A stretch of DNA of 64,000 bases from Legionella drozanskii LLAP-1 (GCF_001467585.1 NZ_LNXY01000031.1:231923-295922); one strand, 5' to 3'. Counted from the stretch's first letter, positions 44,170 to 52,898 are shown. Program-made: numbers and translations. Notes: generated from the letters alone by a model not told the origin.

Positions 44170-45288
44170 ATGAACGAGAAGAAAGAAAAAACTTATGGTG
44201 ATATCTTCAAAATAAACTATCAATCGGATCCTTTCGCAAGCAGAGCTATTTTTGCAAAAAAAGCAAAGTATCCATGCATTCCGGTGGATGAGATTTTAGA
44301 GAAGTCAGGAATCGTCACCCCCAAATTTACCACTCAAAGAGCATTAATACGTGAATTAGATTCGGAAGAAACAAATGGCTGGTGTCACGGCTTGTCTTTA
44401 GAATGGCTAAGAATGCCATTGCAGTTTTTTGAGGCTACTAGCCTAGTTATAAAAGGCAATCATTATTCTCCCCCAGCTGAGGTGAGAAAAAAAGTAGATA
44501 AATTATATGATGACATTATGACAGGCCAATACCCCAGTGATTATTTATCAGGTGTAGGACAACAAGACATTGATGTAATTTTGGGCGTTTCAACAAAAAA
44601 ATGCTTTGATGAACATGGTAATGGATACACTCTTAATGAGTGGAAAAAGATTTTACAAGAGTTGGTGGATGACGGTTATGACAGGCTAAGCATCACCGCT
44701 TTTACAAAGAAAAGCCATACTGTCGCGATAATTATCGATACTGACAAAACCTATACCTTCGATCCTAATGATGTTTCAGAAGACAATTATGAACACTCCA
44801 AATTTACCCCTCTTCAGATGATCTATTGGATTCAAAAGGCGTTTTATTCGAAATTTGGGTTGAAAGTAGATCGCTATATGCTTATGAATTTAGCCATTAC
44901 AGCGTTTAAATCGCCTGATTTTTTGCAAAGCCAGCGTGTTCTTCAGGATCTGCCTGCTCTCACAACTGAAGATACCGCATCGGAAACAACTCCGCAACAA
45001 GATGCAAGTCCTCCTCAAACACTTAAACGTAAGCGTAGTGTATTTGAAAACACTGACCTTTTTTTTGGATTCGATCCTACAGTGAAACTGGACAATACAA
45101 AAAGCCATGAAGAATTGAGCGAAACCGACGCTCTTAAGCAAGATGCAAGTCTTCCCAAAACACTTAAACGTAACCGTAGTGTATTTGAAAATCCTGACCT
45201 TTTTTTTAATTTCGATCCTACAGTGAAACTGGACAACACATTAAGCATTGAAGAATGGAGCAAAACCGACGCTCACTCTATCAAATAG
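44170..45288 (+). CDS. Putative YopT/C58-like cysteine protease effector
   Basis: A 372-residue protein whose first ~250 residues show a papain-like arrangement: Cys72 in NGWCHGLSLEWLRM, His183 in KKSHTVAIIIDTD and Asp198 in YTFDPNDVSE. The order, the His-Asp spacing of 15 and the FDPN motif fit the C58 (YopT/AvrPphB) family, in which the triad cleaves host proteins. Residues 278-372 are two copies of a 47-residue repeat carrying TLKRKRSVFEN / TLKRNRSVFEN and FDPTVKLDNT. No signal peptide or membrane helix is seen. Its position in an accessory region after a transposon remnant suggests a horizontally acquired Dot/Icm effector. Family identity is moderate-confidence; secretion is inferred. Confidence 0.6.
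   Translation: MNEKKEKTYGDIFKINYQSDPFASRAIFAKKAKYPCIPVDEILEKSGIVTPKFTTQRALIRELDSEETNGWCHGLSLEWLRMPLQFFEATSLVIKGNHYSPPAEVRKKVDKLYDDIMTGQYPSDYLSGVGQQDIDVILGVSTKKCFDEHGNGYTLNEWKKILQELVDDGYDRLSITAFTKKSHTVAIIIDTDKTYTFDPNDVSEDNYEHSKFTPLQMIYWIQKAFYSKFGLKVDRYMLMNLAITAFKSPDFLQSQRVLQDLPALTTEDTASETTPQQDASPPQTLKRKRSVFENTDLFFGFDPTVKLDNTKSHEELSETDALKQDASLPKTLKRNRSVFENPDLFFNFDPTVKLDNTLSIEEWSKTDAHSIK
45001..45285 (+). repeat. Two 141-bp in-frame tandem repeats in the protease tail
   Basis: Copies start at 45001 and 45142, a period of 141 bases (47 codons). The DNA is nearly identical over long stretches, so the duplication is recent or maintained. Each copy encodes a basic KR-rich patch followed by an acidic/hydrophobic segment ending near SEETD/SKTDA-like residues. 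Confidence 0.85.
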
Positions 45289-45391
45289 AGACGATTTGAA
45301 CCACTAAATTTTAATTCAATAAAAGCACATTCTAATTGCTATATACTCACGCCGAGTATAAATTACGCCCTTTTGATATTAACTAAATCCT

Positions 45392-45422
45392 TATTTGTTT
45401 GAGCTTAGTGCTCAAACAAATA
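45392..45422 (+). promoter_or_regulatory. 13-bp hairpin immediately before a ribosome-binding site
   Basis: TATTTGTTTGAGC (45392-45404) and GCTCAAACAAATA (45410-45422) are perfectly complementary with a 5-base loop. The stem ends three bases before the GAGGTG site of the following gene. It has no U-tract. It could be a terminator of the upstream gene or an RNA switch that controls access to the ribosome site. Confidence 0.6.
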
Positions 45423-45435
45423 GTTGAGGTGCAAA

Positions 45436-48400
45436 TTGCTAGTAAAAAAGAAAAATGAAAAATTTAAAAAAGAGTTCCCAAAGGATTTTAACCGTATTGT
45501 TGAGTTTTATTTGAATCTAAAATACCCTGGGAAGAAAGAGTCTGAATCCGCAGCAAAGTATCAGTTCGGTCATTTCTTTTATGATGAAGAGACGTTAAAA
45601 AAACTGGTAAGTGAAAAGAATAATTTGGTCAAAAGTTGTTTTTCCTATCTCCTTTCTGTATTACAAAATGAATGGCCACAGAGTCTTGAAAAGGAGCTTG
45701 GTGATAAGAATTTACCTAATGACTTTATAAGAATTTTAGTCCCAGAACTAAAAAAATTAAAGGTCGCAGAAGGTAGGCTGGTTTTGTCAGTCCCTAATCC
45801 CAGTAATATTAACTACCGTCAGATAGTTAATTACGATGGGTTTGAACCTTCCGAAAAAGAAGCGGGTCAAGCCTTAGCTAGGCCTAATGATCCTCCCTTA
45901 TTTCCTGAGACCAGTTACAAGGCGCTCGATCAAGCAACGCCTATTGATCTTAAGGACCTGGTAAATAGACTTTATAGCAAATATGTTGATATAGGTCGTT
46001 TCGAAGACGATCCAAGGCTCCACATTCCTATAAAGGAACTTGATGCTTTATTTGAGAGCAGGAATTCCTATTGGCTTATGGAGTTAGTGAAGAGTCTTAC
46101 TCTGATGCAAGATCTCCAGATGGCTTATATTTTAGGGAACTTAGATGAGTATGCGAGTAAACTTGAAGGCGGTAAAGCACACCCTGGTTGTGAAACAATT
46201 ATCAACAGAACTTACCCTGATTTTATTAATTGTTTCAAAGCACATAAAAAAAATTTCTATGTGCTTCAAAGTGTAATAAGGGGAATGCACTCCCGTTTTG
46301 ATTTAAACACGATTATGGAACCTAATTTATTTGATGAAATGATTCGTGACGTTCATCGAGCTTATAAGGCTTATCTTTTTGATTTTGAACGATACATTAA
46401 TGACCTTTGGGCTAGTGCACCATCGAAGGGTAAAGATAATATCAGTGATTATTTATCGGTATTAATAGATCAAATGCTACTGATTAACCTGCACGAAATA
46501 ACACAGGGTCCCCGTACCTGCGCTAGTCTGAAATCTATATTACATCAACGTGAAGAGGACTTCGAATCCAATGTCTTTGCAATAATTACTGAAGGTCGTG
46601 ATTTAAAAACACTAAGGCTAAATCTTGTACGACAAAACGGTGACTCGAATTACCCATTATTCCTTAGATTAACAAAACTCGTTAGCAATGGTTATCAAGG
46701 TATCCTTAAACTTAAACAGAAAATTACTGGGATCGATCAGTCAAGTCTTGCTGCCTTACCAAGTAGGTCCAATAAAACCGCCGAAAAAAAACCTAGTGTG
46801 CTGCGAGAAAAAAAAGAAAAGCAAAAAAAGCTGTCAAAAGCGAGTAATAATCAACAGAAATCGAAGCAATCAAACCACGGGTCAAAAGGTTCTACCAAAG
46901 GAAATTCAAGAAAAGGACGTCAATCGAAAGAAACTAATTTGCCTTTATCGTCCTGGGTTGCAACAGAAAAAGATCAGACTGAACAATGGGCTATAAGCCA
47001 ATCCAAAAATAGACCTACTGAGGCTAAGGAGTTAAAAAGCTATGCTCAGCGGAAAATGAAAGCAGGGAAATTTGCAGAAGCAATTGAATGTTTTCAGCAG
47101 CTGATTGAAAGATATGATCAACAAACCACCTGTGATCAGCAAACCTACTTTTTGGCTTTGTTTGAACTTGCAAGCTGTTATGAGCAATCTGGTCAGTATG
47201 AGAAAGCCTTAAAACTTTTAATTTCTTTCCCTGCCGAATGGAAACGGAACTACCCTTATATGCTGACACTGGGGCAAGTCTATATGGCACTGGGTGATGG
47301 GCAAAAAGCTGGTTCTGTTTTTCATAGCATGTCGATTGTTTGGAAAGATAATAACTTAGTCTTACAAGCTGTAGCAAAATGTCATCAAATGATGAGAGAG
47401 TATGCTATCGCACTTTCTCTTTTTAGATGGCTTTACGATCATAACCCTAATTTGCTTAATACGCTTGACTTGGCTTGTTGCTATGCAAAAATTGGAAAAT
47501 CAAAGCAAGGTTTAATGCTGCTTGATAATCTCGATAAAAAAGTACAAGACAGTAGCTTAGTCCTTGCGGCGCGTGTCTATTGTTATAATAAAGCTGAAAA
47601 ATACCAGCAAGTTTTGGATTTGTTAAATGCATACGCCAAAACGACGGATGTAAAAAAGGATAAAAATTATTTTGTAAAATATGTATCTTGTCTGATAAAT
47701 ATGGATAAGTTCAACGAAGCTGCTGCAATGTTAGCGCGAATTCCTGGTGCAGACTGGAAAAATGACAAAAAAGTTGCACAACTTAAATCCAAATATCATC
47801 AAGCCAAGAAAGAGTATTCTGTTGCCATTAATGAGCTAGAAAAATTAGACGCGATTTGGCCAAATGATTTTCAGACTCTTTATGCTCTTTGTGTGTGTTA
47901 TAGAAAAACAAATCAGCCTAAACTGGCAATACAAAGTGCTGAGCGCCTTATCCAATGTTTCCCCTACAGCATCCATGGGCATTTACATCTCATTTTTGCT
48001 AAAATAATGATACCTCAATATGGTAGAGAGGCTATCCTAAGTGAGTACCAGCAGCTGAAAGAAAGCTATCAGTTTCGAGATTGCCTGGATCTTTATTACT
48101 GCGAGTGTATGTATCTCTTACAACAAAAGAATCCAAATTCTTACGATCTCTCTTTGGCAGAAGAAAAAATACGTCTTGCCATTGGCAAATTTCCCCATGA
48201 ACAAAAATTATATGTTTTATTAATCGATGTTCTCCTAAAACAAGGCTTTTTAGAGGAAGTGAGTACGGAGCTTAAAAAGGCGCTCGATCAATTTCCAGAC
48301 AATGCCTCGCTTTATGAGAAAAAAATAAAATATTTGAAAATGTCTGGTCAAACAACGGAAGCTCGAGCATTAAAAGACGACTCATTGCGTCTATTTGACG

Positions 48401-49545
48401 GTAATCCAAAGTTCGCTAATTTATTTAAAGCAGCCTTAAATCGAACAAAAGTGTTGGTGGAGATGGAGCCGGAAAAAGCGGTTGTTAGACCAAAACTCGT
48501 AGAAAAAATGCGGGTGAAGTTACCGCCAACTGTATTAAAGGCTTTTCAAGAGTTAAAAAAGATTCCAGGGAATCATTTTCTCACTAATCATTTTCTCACT
48601 GGTAGTACCGCATTTAAACTGGTAAAAGCTCACTTAACAGATAAAGAAGTTGATGAATCTCAATTAAGCGATTTAGATTTCACCAGCGATGCCCAACCTG
48701 AGGAACTTAGTAAAATAGCTGAACTTAGACAACATAAACATAGAAAAAATGTTTATAGCTTGCGTGGAGGGGTAGGCCATCGGGCTACTTCTGTTGATCT
48801 AGAGATACACAAGGATGCTTCGAGCCCAAATCAGGAAGCCTGGATGTTATCTAATGCTAAAAAACGACATTTTAAAGTGGCCGCCTTGTTGATCGAAGAA
48901 GATGATGGCTATGGTGTTGTTCATGAAATGCTGGAAGGGACGATTGATGATATTGAAAAGGATATCTTAGATACAGCTTGCTATTATCCTCCAATACTCT
49001 TTGAATTTGATCCAACTTGTGTATTAGGAGCAATCAAATATCTAACAGTATATGGTTTTAAGCCAACAGAAATAGTGCATCAAGCGTTACTAGAATGGAA
49101 TCCCACCAACCTGAAAGCCCATTACCCTCATCTCCTTGCTCTGTTAATTGATTATTTTGAATCAAATCCCACCACAGTACTGCCCTACCTTAGGAATTTA
49201 CATGAGTATGGAATTTTGGCCAAAATCTTCAATAATGAGTTTCAGCAACCGTTGGTCGTATTACAAGAATATGATCCAGATAATCTCCGCGACGATTTTC
49301 TGATAAGATTTAAGATGGCTTTAGAAAGAGAATATCAATCGGTCTGTTCTATTGGCTTTAATACGATGCCAGGAGAGGTACCCATTGATGTTGATGATTT
49401 AGAACCCATTGTGGAAGACTGCGTTCAAGAGGAATTCACATCAGAACCGGCTGATTTAACGAGACGGCCATCACTATGTGCATTTTTTCAACCGGCACCA
49501 GCAAAGAGTGTAGATAGTCCAACAAGATCTAATATCCTAGGTTGA
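45436..49545 (+). CDS. TPR protein with C-terminal poly(A)-polymerase-like nucleotidyltransferase domain
   Basis: A 1369-residue protein, not recognised as a named gene. Residues 1-~440 are a helical domain of unknown fold; ~447-500 is a Lys/Ser/Gln-rich low-complexity linker; ~529-995 is a long TPR array (for example FAEAIECFQQLIERYDQ, ALFELASCYEQSGQYEKALK). Residues ~1035-1290 follow the PcnB/CCA-enzyme pattern: GSTAFKLV (G1056 S1057), SDLDFTSDAQPEEL (Asp1079, Asp1081), SVDLEIH (Asp1121), RHFKVAALLIE, and VLGAIKYLTVYGFKP. Three acidic metal ligands appear preserved, so activity is possible. The start TTG 45436 is chosen for the GAGGTG 6 bases upstream; a TTG at 45424 is in frame. TPR plus nucleotidyltransferase suggests an effector that modifies host RNA or protein; this is inference. 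Confidence 0.6.
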   Translation: MLVKKKNEKFKKEFPKDFNRIVEFYLNLKYPGKKESESAAKYQFGHFFYDEETLKKLVSEKNNLVKSCFSYLLSVLQNEWPQSLEKELGDKNLPNDFIRILVPELKKLKVAEGRLVLSVPNPSNINYRQIVNYDGFEPSEKEAGQALARPNDPPLFPETSYKALDQATPIDLKDLVNRLYSKYVDIGRFEDDPRLHIPIKELDALFESRNSYWLMELVKSLTLMQDLQMAYILGNLDEYASKLEGGKAHPGCETIINRTYPDFINCFKAHKKNFYVLQSVIRGMHSRFDLNTIMEPNLFDEMIRDVHRAYKAYLFDFERYINDLWASAPSKGKDNISDYLSVLIDQMLLINLHEITQGPRTCASLKSILHQREEDFESNVFAIITEGRDLKTLRLNLVRQNGDSNYPLFLRLTKLVSNGYQGILKLKQKITGIDQSSLAALPSRSNKTAEKKPSVLREKKEKQKKLSKASNNQQKSKQSNHGSKGSTKGNSRKGRQSKETNLPLSSWVATEKDQTEQWAISQSKNRPTEAKELKSYAQRKMKAGKFAEAIECFQQLIERYDQQTTCDQQTYFLALFELASCYEQSGQYEKALKLLISFPAEWKRNYPYMLTLGQVYMALGDGQKAGSVFHSMSIVWKDNNLVLQAVAKCHQMMREYAIALSLFRWLYDHNPNLLNTLDLACCYAKIGKSKQGLMLLDNLDKKVQDSSLVLAARVYCYNKAEKYQQVLDLLNAYAKTTDVKKDKNYFVKYVSCLINMDKFNEAAAMLARIPGADWKNDKKVAQLKSKYHQAKKEYSVAINELEKLDAIWPNDFQTLYALCVCYRKTNQPKLAIQSAERLIQCFPYSIHGHLHLIFAKIMIPQYGREAILSEYQQLKESYQFRDCLDLYYCECMYLLQQKNPNSYDLSLAEEKIRLAIGKFPHEQKLYVLLIDVLLKQGFLEEVSTELKKALDQFPDNASLYEKKIKYLKMSGQTTEARALKDDSLRLFDGNPKFANLFKAALNRTKVLVEMEPEKAVVRPKLVEKMRVKLPPTVLKAFQELKKIPGNHFLTNHFLTGSTAFKLVKAHLTDKEVDESQLSDLDFTSDAQPEELSKIAELRQHKHRKNVYSLRGGVGHRATSVDLEIHKDASSPNQEAWMLSNAKKRHFKVAALLIEEDDGYGVVHEMLEGTIDDIEKDILDTACYYPPILFEFDPTCVLGAIKYLTVYGFKPTEIVHQALLEWNPTNLKAHYPHLLALLIDYFESNPTTVLPYLRNLHEYGILAKIFNNEFQQPLVVLQEYDPDNLRDDFLIRFKMALEREYQSVCSIGFNTMPGEVPIDVDDLEPIVEDCVQEEFTSEPADLTRRPSLCAFFQPAPAKSVDSPTRSNILG

Positions 49546-49761
49546 TAGCAACATCCAGGAAAGATCGCGGCGTGTTTCAACGCCATGATCTGTGCAATGG
49601 AACTGCATAAAAACAGGTTGGATTACGCCTTTGGGGAGCAGCGGGACAGTCCAACCCACTTAAGACTAAAAATCAGATTAATTGCTGTATTCAATGTAAT
49701 ATATAATTACAAAAAAAGAATTATTAGCACTACATTTATTGAACTTTTATCCCAGAAGATT
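49546..49761 (+). repeat. Dispersed repeat, copy 1 (with REP-like palindrome)
   Basis: GGTTGGA at 49617-49623 is complementary to TCCAACC at 49650-49656, enclosing GGGGAGCAGCGGGACAG. Then follows CACTTAAGACTAAAAATCAG and an AT-rich stretch with ATATAATTACA. The 49633-49664 piece reappears inverted at 60167-60197, and the AAATCAGAT part reappears at 55603 and 60032. No gene is supported from 49546 to 49761. It looks like a REP or MITE-type element. Confidence 0.6.
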
Positions 49762-49866
49762 TTATAAATCTTTAATAACTGTAATTTGTTCTGCTCCTAA
49801 TGCTTCATAAGCCCTTACAAGGTTATCTAACACAAGGTTTTCTACTTCCCTCTGTAATTCCCTCAA
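49762..49866 (-). CDS. Possible 34-residue protein
   Basis: A TTG codon (49866) preceded by AGAGGAGGA nine bases upstream opens a 34-codon frame: LRELQREVENLVLDNLVRAY, then EALGAEQITVIKDL. The predicted product is an amphipathic helix. The frame stays open upstream without a start, so it could also be the end of a decayed larger gene. The next 245 bases (to the F-box gene) show no convincing gene. Confidence 0.35.
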   Translation of the reverse strand: MRELQREVENLVLDNLVRAYEALGAEQITVIKDL

Positions 49867-50111
49867 TTGTTTGGTCCTCCTCTTTAAGATAAAATGGACA
49901 CTGTATAAACATACTATTTCGAAATGGTTTTGCTTTGGTTAACATTCAAATAATCCTAATGTGGAAGCAAATGAATAATAAATTATTCCTTGCTAGGTTA
50001 CTTTCTGCCGTTTCTTTGATTAAAGAGGTGCAGCAATCAATAATGAATTAAGCACAGCAAAAAAATAATACTGAATCTGCAGCCTATTGATGTAAACAAG
50101 GTTATATACTC

Positions 50112-51812
50112 GTGACAAAATTTGAATTTTTTAAAAGAGTGCCACCTGAAATATTGGAGCATATCTATTCTCAATTGGACAGGCCTGAGCATTTTTTAAA
50201 TGCATGGGAAACTTGCAATAAAGATCAGCAAAGAGCGATAGAAGGAGCTTTGTTTGGAAAAAAAGGTATCGCCTTTTACCCAATCCAATTCAAACTGTTA
50301 GCAAAGCTTAAGAATTTGGCTGCTGCAAACGATAAAACTGAAAGGGATTATCTAAATCAATTAGCTCGGAAATTCGGAACTCAATTAACACATCCTGAAT
50401 TAAGTTTTGGCCATAAAATACAGGGTTTAAAATTGATTGCGGCAATCAACAATGTATCATTGCCATTATTGGACCCCGCCCCGACAGCCGCTCAACTAAG
50501 GCAACCCGATAATAATCTTGTACTTACGGCATTAGAGAATTTAGCCAAGTTAGCGCCCTTATTCGATATAAAAACACTGCCCGACCTTGTTAAACAGGTT
50601 CAACAAAAACTTGAGGATGAAGATGAAAATGTTCGCGCAGCCGCATTAACCTCTCTGGTAAGGCTTGCCCCGTTGGCTGGAAAGGAAACACTGGTCTCTA
50701 TTGTCGAACAGATTCAACAAAAATTAAAACAGGGTAATGGTAAACTCTATTACGAGCATACGACTGTTCGCGTAGCCGCATTAACCTTTCTGACAAGGCT
50801 TGCCCCACTCTTGGGGAAAAAAACACAGGAGTCCATTTTCAAACAGGTTGAAAGAAACCTAAATGACAGGTATTTGCCTGTTCGTAAGGCCTCATTAATC
50901 TCTCTGGTAAAGCTTGCACCGCTTATGGAGAAAGAAACACAGGACTCTGTTCTCAAACTGGTTAGCGGAAAACTCGATCACCAGTATTGGATGATTCGTG
51001 TAGCCGCATTACCCTCTCTGGCAAGACTTGCCCCACTCATGGAGAAAGAAACCCAGGACTCCATTGTCAAACAGGTTGAAGGAAAACTAGATGATCAGAA
51101 TGAGATTGTTCGTAAAGTGGCATTGATCTCTCTGGCAAGACTTGCCCCGCTCATGGGGAAAGAAACTCAGGACTCCATTGTCAAACAGGTTGAAAGAAAA
51201 CTAGATGACCTGCATGATGTTGTTCGCGCAGCCGCAGTAACCTCTCTGGCAAGACTTGCCCCGCTCATGGGGAAAGAAACACAAGACTGCATTATCGAAC
51301 AAGTTGAAGGAAAACTAGATGACCCGCATGATATTGTTCGCGCAGCCGCAGAAACCTCTCTGGCAAGACTTGCCCCGCTTATGAAGAAAGAAACACAAGA
51401 CTACATTGTCGAACAGGTTGAAGGAAAACTAGATGATCAGCATGAAAATGTTCGCGTAGCCGCATTTACCTCTCTCGCAAAGCTTGCCCCGCTCTTGGGG
51501 AAGGAAAAACTGGCCTCAATTGTCGAACAGTTTAAACAAAAACTTAATGATAACAACAAGGATGTTCGCCAGGCAATCTGTGAGCTTATGATGTGTTATC
51601 TCTTTGATTTGAATAACCATTCAATTGGATCCTCGGTTCACGATTCAAAGGATAGCGAAAAAATCGTCCTGCAAGAATTCACCACAGAAAGCCTATTAGT
51701 TCAAACTCTATCTCATTGGGTGAGCCAAATTAAACTTGCAGCTACGTCATTGAACACAAATGAGGATGTGGAACCAGAACCAATTGAAGATAAAAAAGGA
51801 ATGGTCTGTTAA
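50112..51812 (+). CDS. F-box and HEAT-repeat protein (candidate Dot/Icm effector)
   Basis: A 566-residue protein starting at GTG. Residues 7-45 (RVPPEILEHIYSQLDRPEHF, then LNAWETCNKDQQRAI) match the eukaryotic F-box, which binds Skp1 in SCF ubiquitin ligases. Residues ~140-500 are nine or ten 39-residue HEAT-type repeats with the recurrent VRAAALTSLVRLAPL and GKETQDSIVKQVEGKLDD units, a substrate-binding solenoid. The tail is Glu/Asp/Lys-rich and ends KKGMVC, one residue short of a CaaX box (Gly where Cys would be). F-box proteins of bacteria are known mainly as effectors of Legionella and plant pathogens; secretion is inferred. AAGG upstream of the GTG is weakly placed. Confidence 0.75.
   Translation: MTKFEFFKRVPPEILEHIYSQLDRPEHFLNAWETCNKDQQRAIEGALFGKKGIAFYPIQFKLLAKLKNLAAANDKTERDYLNQLARKFGTQLTHPELSFGHKIQGLKLIAAINNVSLPLLDPAPTAAQLRQPDNNLVLTALENLAKLAPLFDIKTLPDLVKQVQQKLEDEDENVRAAALTSLVRLAPLAGKETLVSIVEQIQQKLKQGNGKLYYEHTTVRVAALTFLTRLAPLLGKKTQESIFKQVERNLNDRYLPVRKASLISLVKLAPLMEKETQDSVLKLVSGKLDHQYWMIRVAALPSLARLAPLMEKETQDSIVKQVEGKLDDQNEIVRKVALISLARLAPLMGKETQDSIVKQVERKLDDLHDVVRAAAVTSLARLAPLMGKETQDCIIEQVEGKLDDPHDIVRAAAETSLARLAPLMKKETQDYIVEQVEGKLDDQHENVRVAAFTSLAKLAPLLGKEKLASIVEQFKQKLNDNNKDVRQAICELMMCYLFDLNNHSIGSSVHDSKDSEKIVLQEFTTESLLVQTLSHWVSQIKLAATSLNTNEDVEPEPIEDKKGMVC
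50640..51540 (+). repeat. 117-bp tandem coding repeats (HEAT units)
   Basis: About eight units of 117 bases (39 codons) follow one another. Several central units (51010-51440) are nearly identical in DNA, with blocks such as CTGGCAAGACTTGCCCC and GGGGAAAGAAAC recurring. This points to recent duplication or gene conversion and possible copy-number variation. Confidence 0.85.
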
Positions 51813-52187
51813 ATAAAAGTAAATATGGATAAAAGGAGTGCTAATAAATCCGGAATTCCTCGCCTCACAAATTTCCAATTTATAGAACCGAGCTTGCTAC
51901 TTTCAATCAAGGCTTTTTCCAATCAATGTCTTGCATGATGCAGCCACACGGTAGGGCTTCTTTGGCTTAAGGAAAATACAAGGAATTAAATGATATCATT
52001 GTGTAATGAGGTGACTAATGGGGTAATACTTTTTCTCGAAAGATATTTGCCAACTCCTATTAGCGCCCCATCTCCATGATTCTTAAAAATCAATTGGTTA
52101 AATTATTTTAATACTCTCTTAATCTTTATTCTTTGCTATAGAACATTTTTGAAAGGCTATTTTGGTAATAATCCTTGGAGAATTGAA
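51813..52187. other. Gene-free spacer
   Basis: I see no supported gene, terminator or promoter with good consensus in these 375 bases. There are short reading frames without ribosome sites. An in-frame TTG at 52149 would extend the next gene by 13 residues but has no ribosome site. Confidence 0.5.
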
Positions 52188-52898
52188 TTGAAAAGAAACA
52201 GAAATGCACAAGATTGCTATGATACAAGCCTACGTATCAGAGAAAGATTTCCTGACCCGCAAGATAGAGAGTATTACCGTCGCGGTGGCGAAGCAGGAAG
52301 AAAAGCGGCTAAATGGGGATGGACTAAATCAGAGCATTTCAATAACAAGCCTGAGCCCTACAAGTTGGGCTATGACGAGAAATATATTCAAATACGTGCA
52401 GAATTGAGTCAAGAAGACATTGAAGTGATCAGAGAAGCTAAAGCTTCTCGAAGGAAAAGAACTAAACTTCTGGAGCCAAGTTATGCAGCAGGGTCAGAAC
52501 CCCCCAAAGCGCTGGAATCATCCTTTCCATTGGTTCGCTCTCAACCTTATCACTTAGTAGCACAAGAGGATGGCTCTTTTCAAGAGTCAGAAAGCTTACG
52601 CATTTCGCCACAAAATGTCACTTCGATTATTTCCGAGTATCCTTATTCTCCTGGATTTTTTAATAATGAAAATTACTCAGAAATAAATGATTTAAAGACC
52701 CATACAGGCAATAATCTAGAAGAGGAAGCAGACTTATTAGAAATATTAAACGAGTTTGATGCTCAAAATAAGGTGCTAGCGGATTCGTCGAAGCTTTCGG
52801 CTCCCCGTGAACACAGCTTGTTTTCTTCAGCGATACAAAAGAGTTCCAAACTTGAGGAAAAGGGAGCAGCCAACAACAGTGAATTTTCTATTAATTAA
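52188..52898 (+). CDS. Hypothetical protein with acidic C-terminal half
   Basis: Not recognised. The 236-residue product starts at a TTG with GGAGAA five bases upstream (MKRNRNAQDCYDTSLRIRER). The N-terminal ~100 residues are basic and Tyr/Arg-rich (EYYRRGGEAGRKAAKWGWTK). The C-terminal half is Ser/Glu-rich with an acidic block NLEEEADLLEILNEFDAQ, a feature often present near the end of Dot/Icm substrates. No signal peptide or membrane helix is visible. Location among effector-like genes supports, but does not prove, an effector. Confidence 0.6.
   Translation: MKRNRNAQDCYDTSLRIRERFPDPQDREYYRRGGEAGRKAAKWGWTKSEHFNNKPEPYKLGYDEKYIQIRAELSQEDIEVIREAKASRRKRTKLLEPSYAAGSEPPKALESSFPLVRSQPYHLVAQEDGSFQESESLRISPQNVTSIISEYPYSPGFFNNENYSEINDLKTHTGNNLEEEADLLEILNEFDAQNKVLADSSKLSAPREHSLFSSAIQKSSKLEEKGAANNSEFSIN

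Noticed and set aside
44890..45263. Two antisense frames over the protease tail repeats
   Set aside because: They reflect the duplicated DNA read backwards and have no independent support.
46688..46996. 102-codon frame in the Lys-rich linker of the TPR gene
   Set aside because: A +1-frame shadow of the A-rich linker; the main frame is continuous through it.
47024..47377. 117-codon open frame antisense to the TPR gene
   Set aside because: No ribosome site, no family resemblance; the opposite strand has a clear TPR pattern.
49959..50051. 30-codon frame before the F-box gene
   Set aside because: No ribosome site and no recognisable motif; the length is expected by chance in AT-rich DNA.
50640..51540. 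CRISPR array (regular repeats)
   Set aside because: Repeats are 117-bp coding HEAT units in one open frame, with no short palindromic repeat/spacer structure.
51807..51812. CaaX prenylation box at the end of the F-box protein
   Set aside because: The last four residues are GMVC, lacking the cysteine required at position -4.
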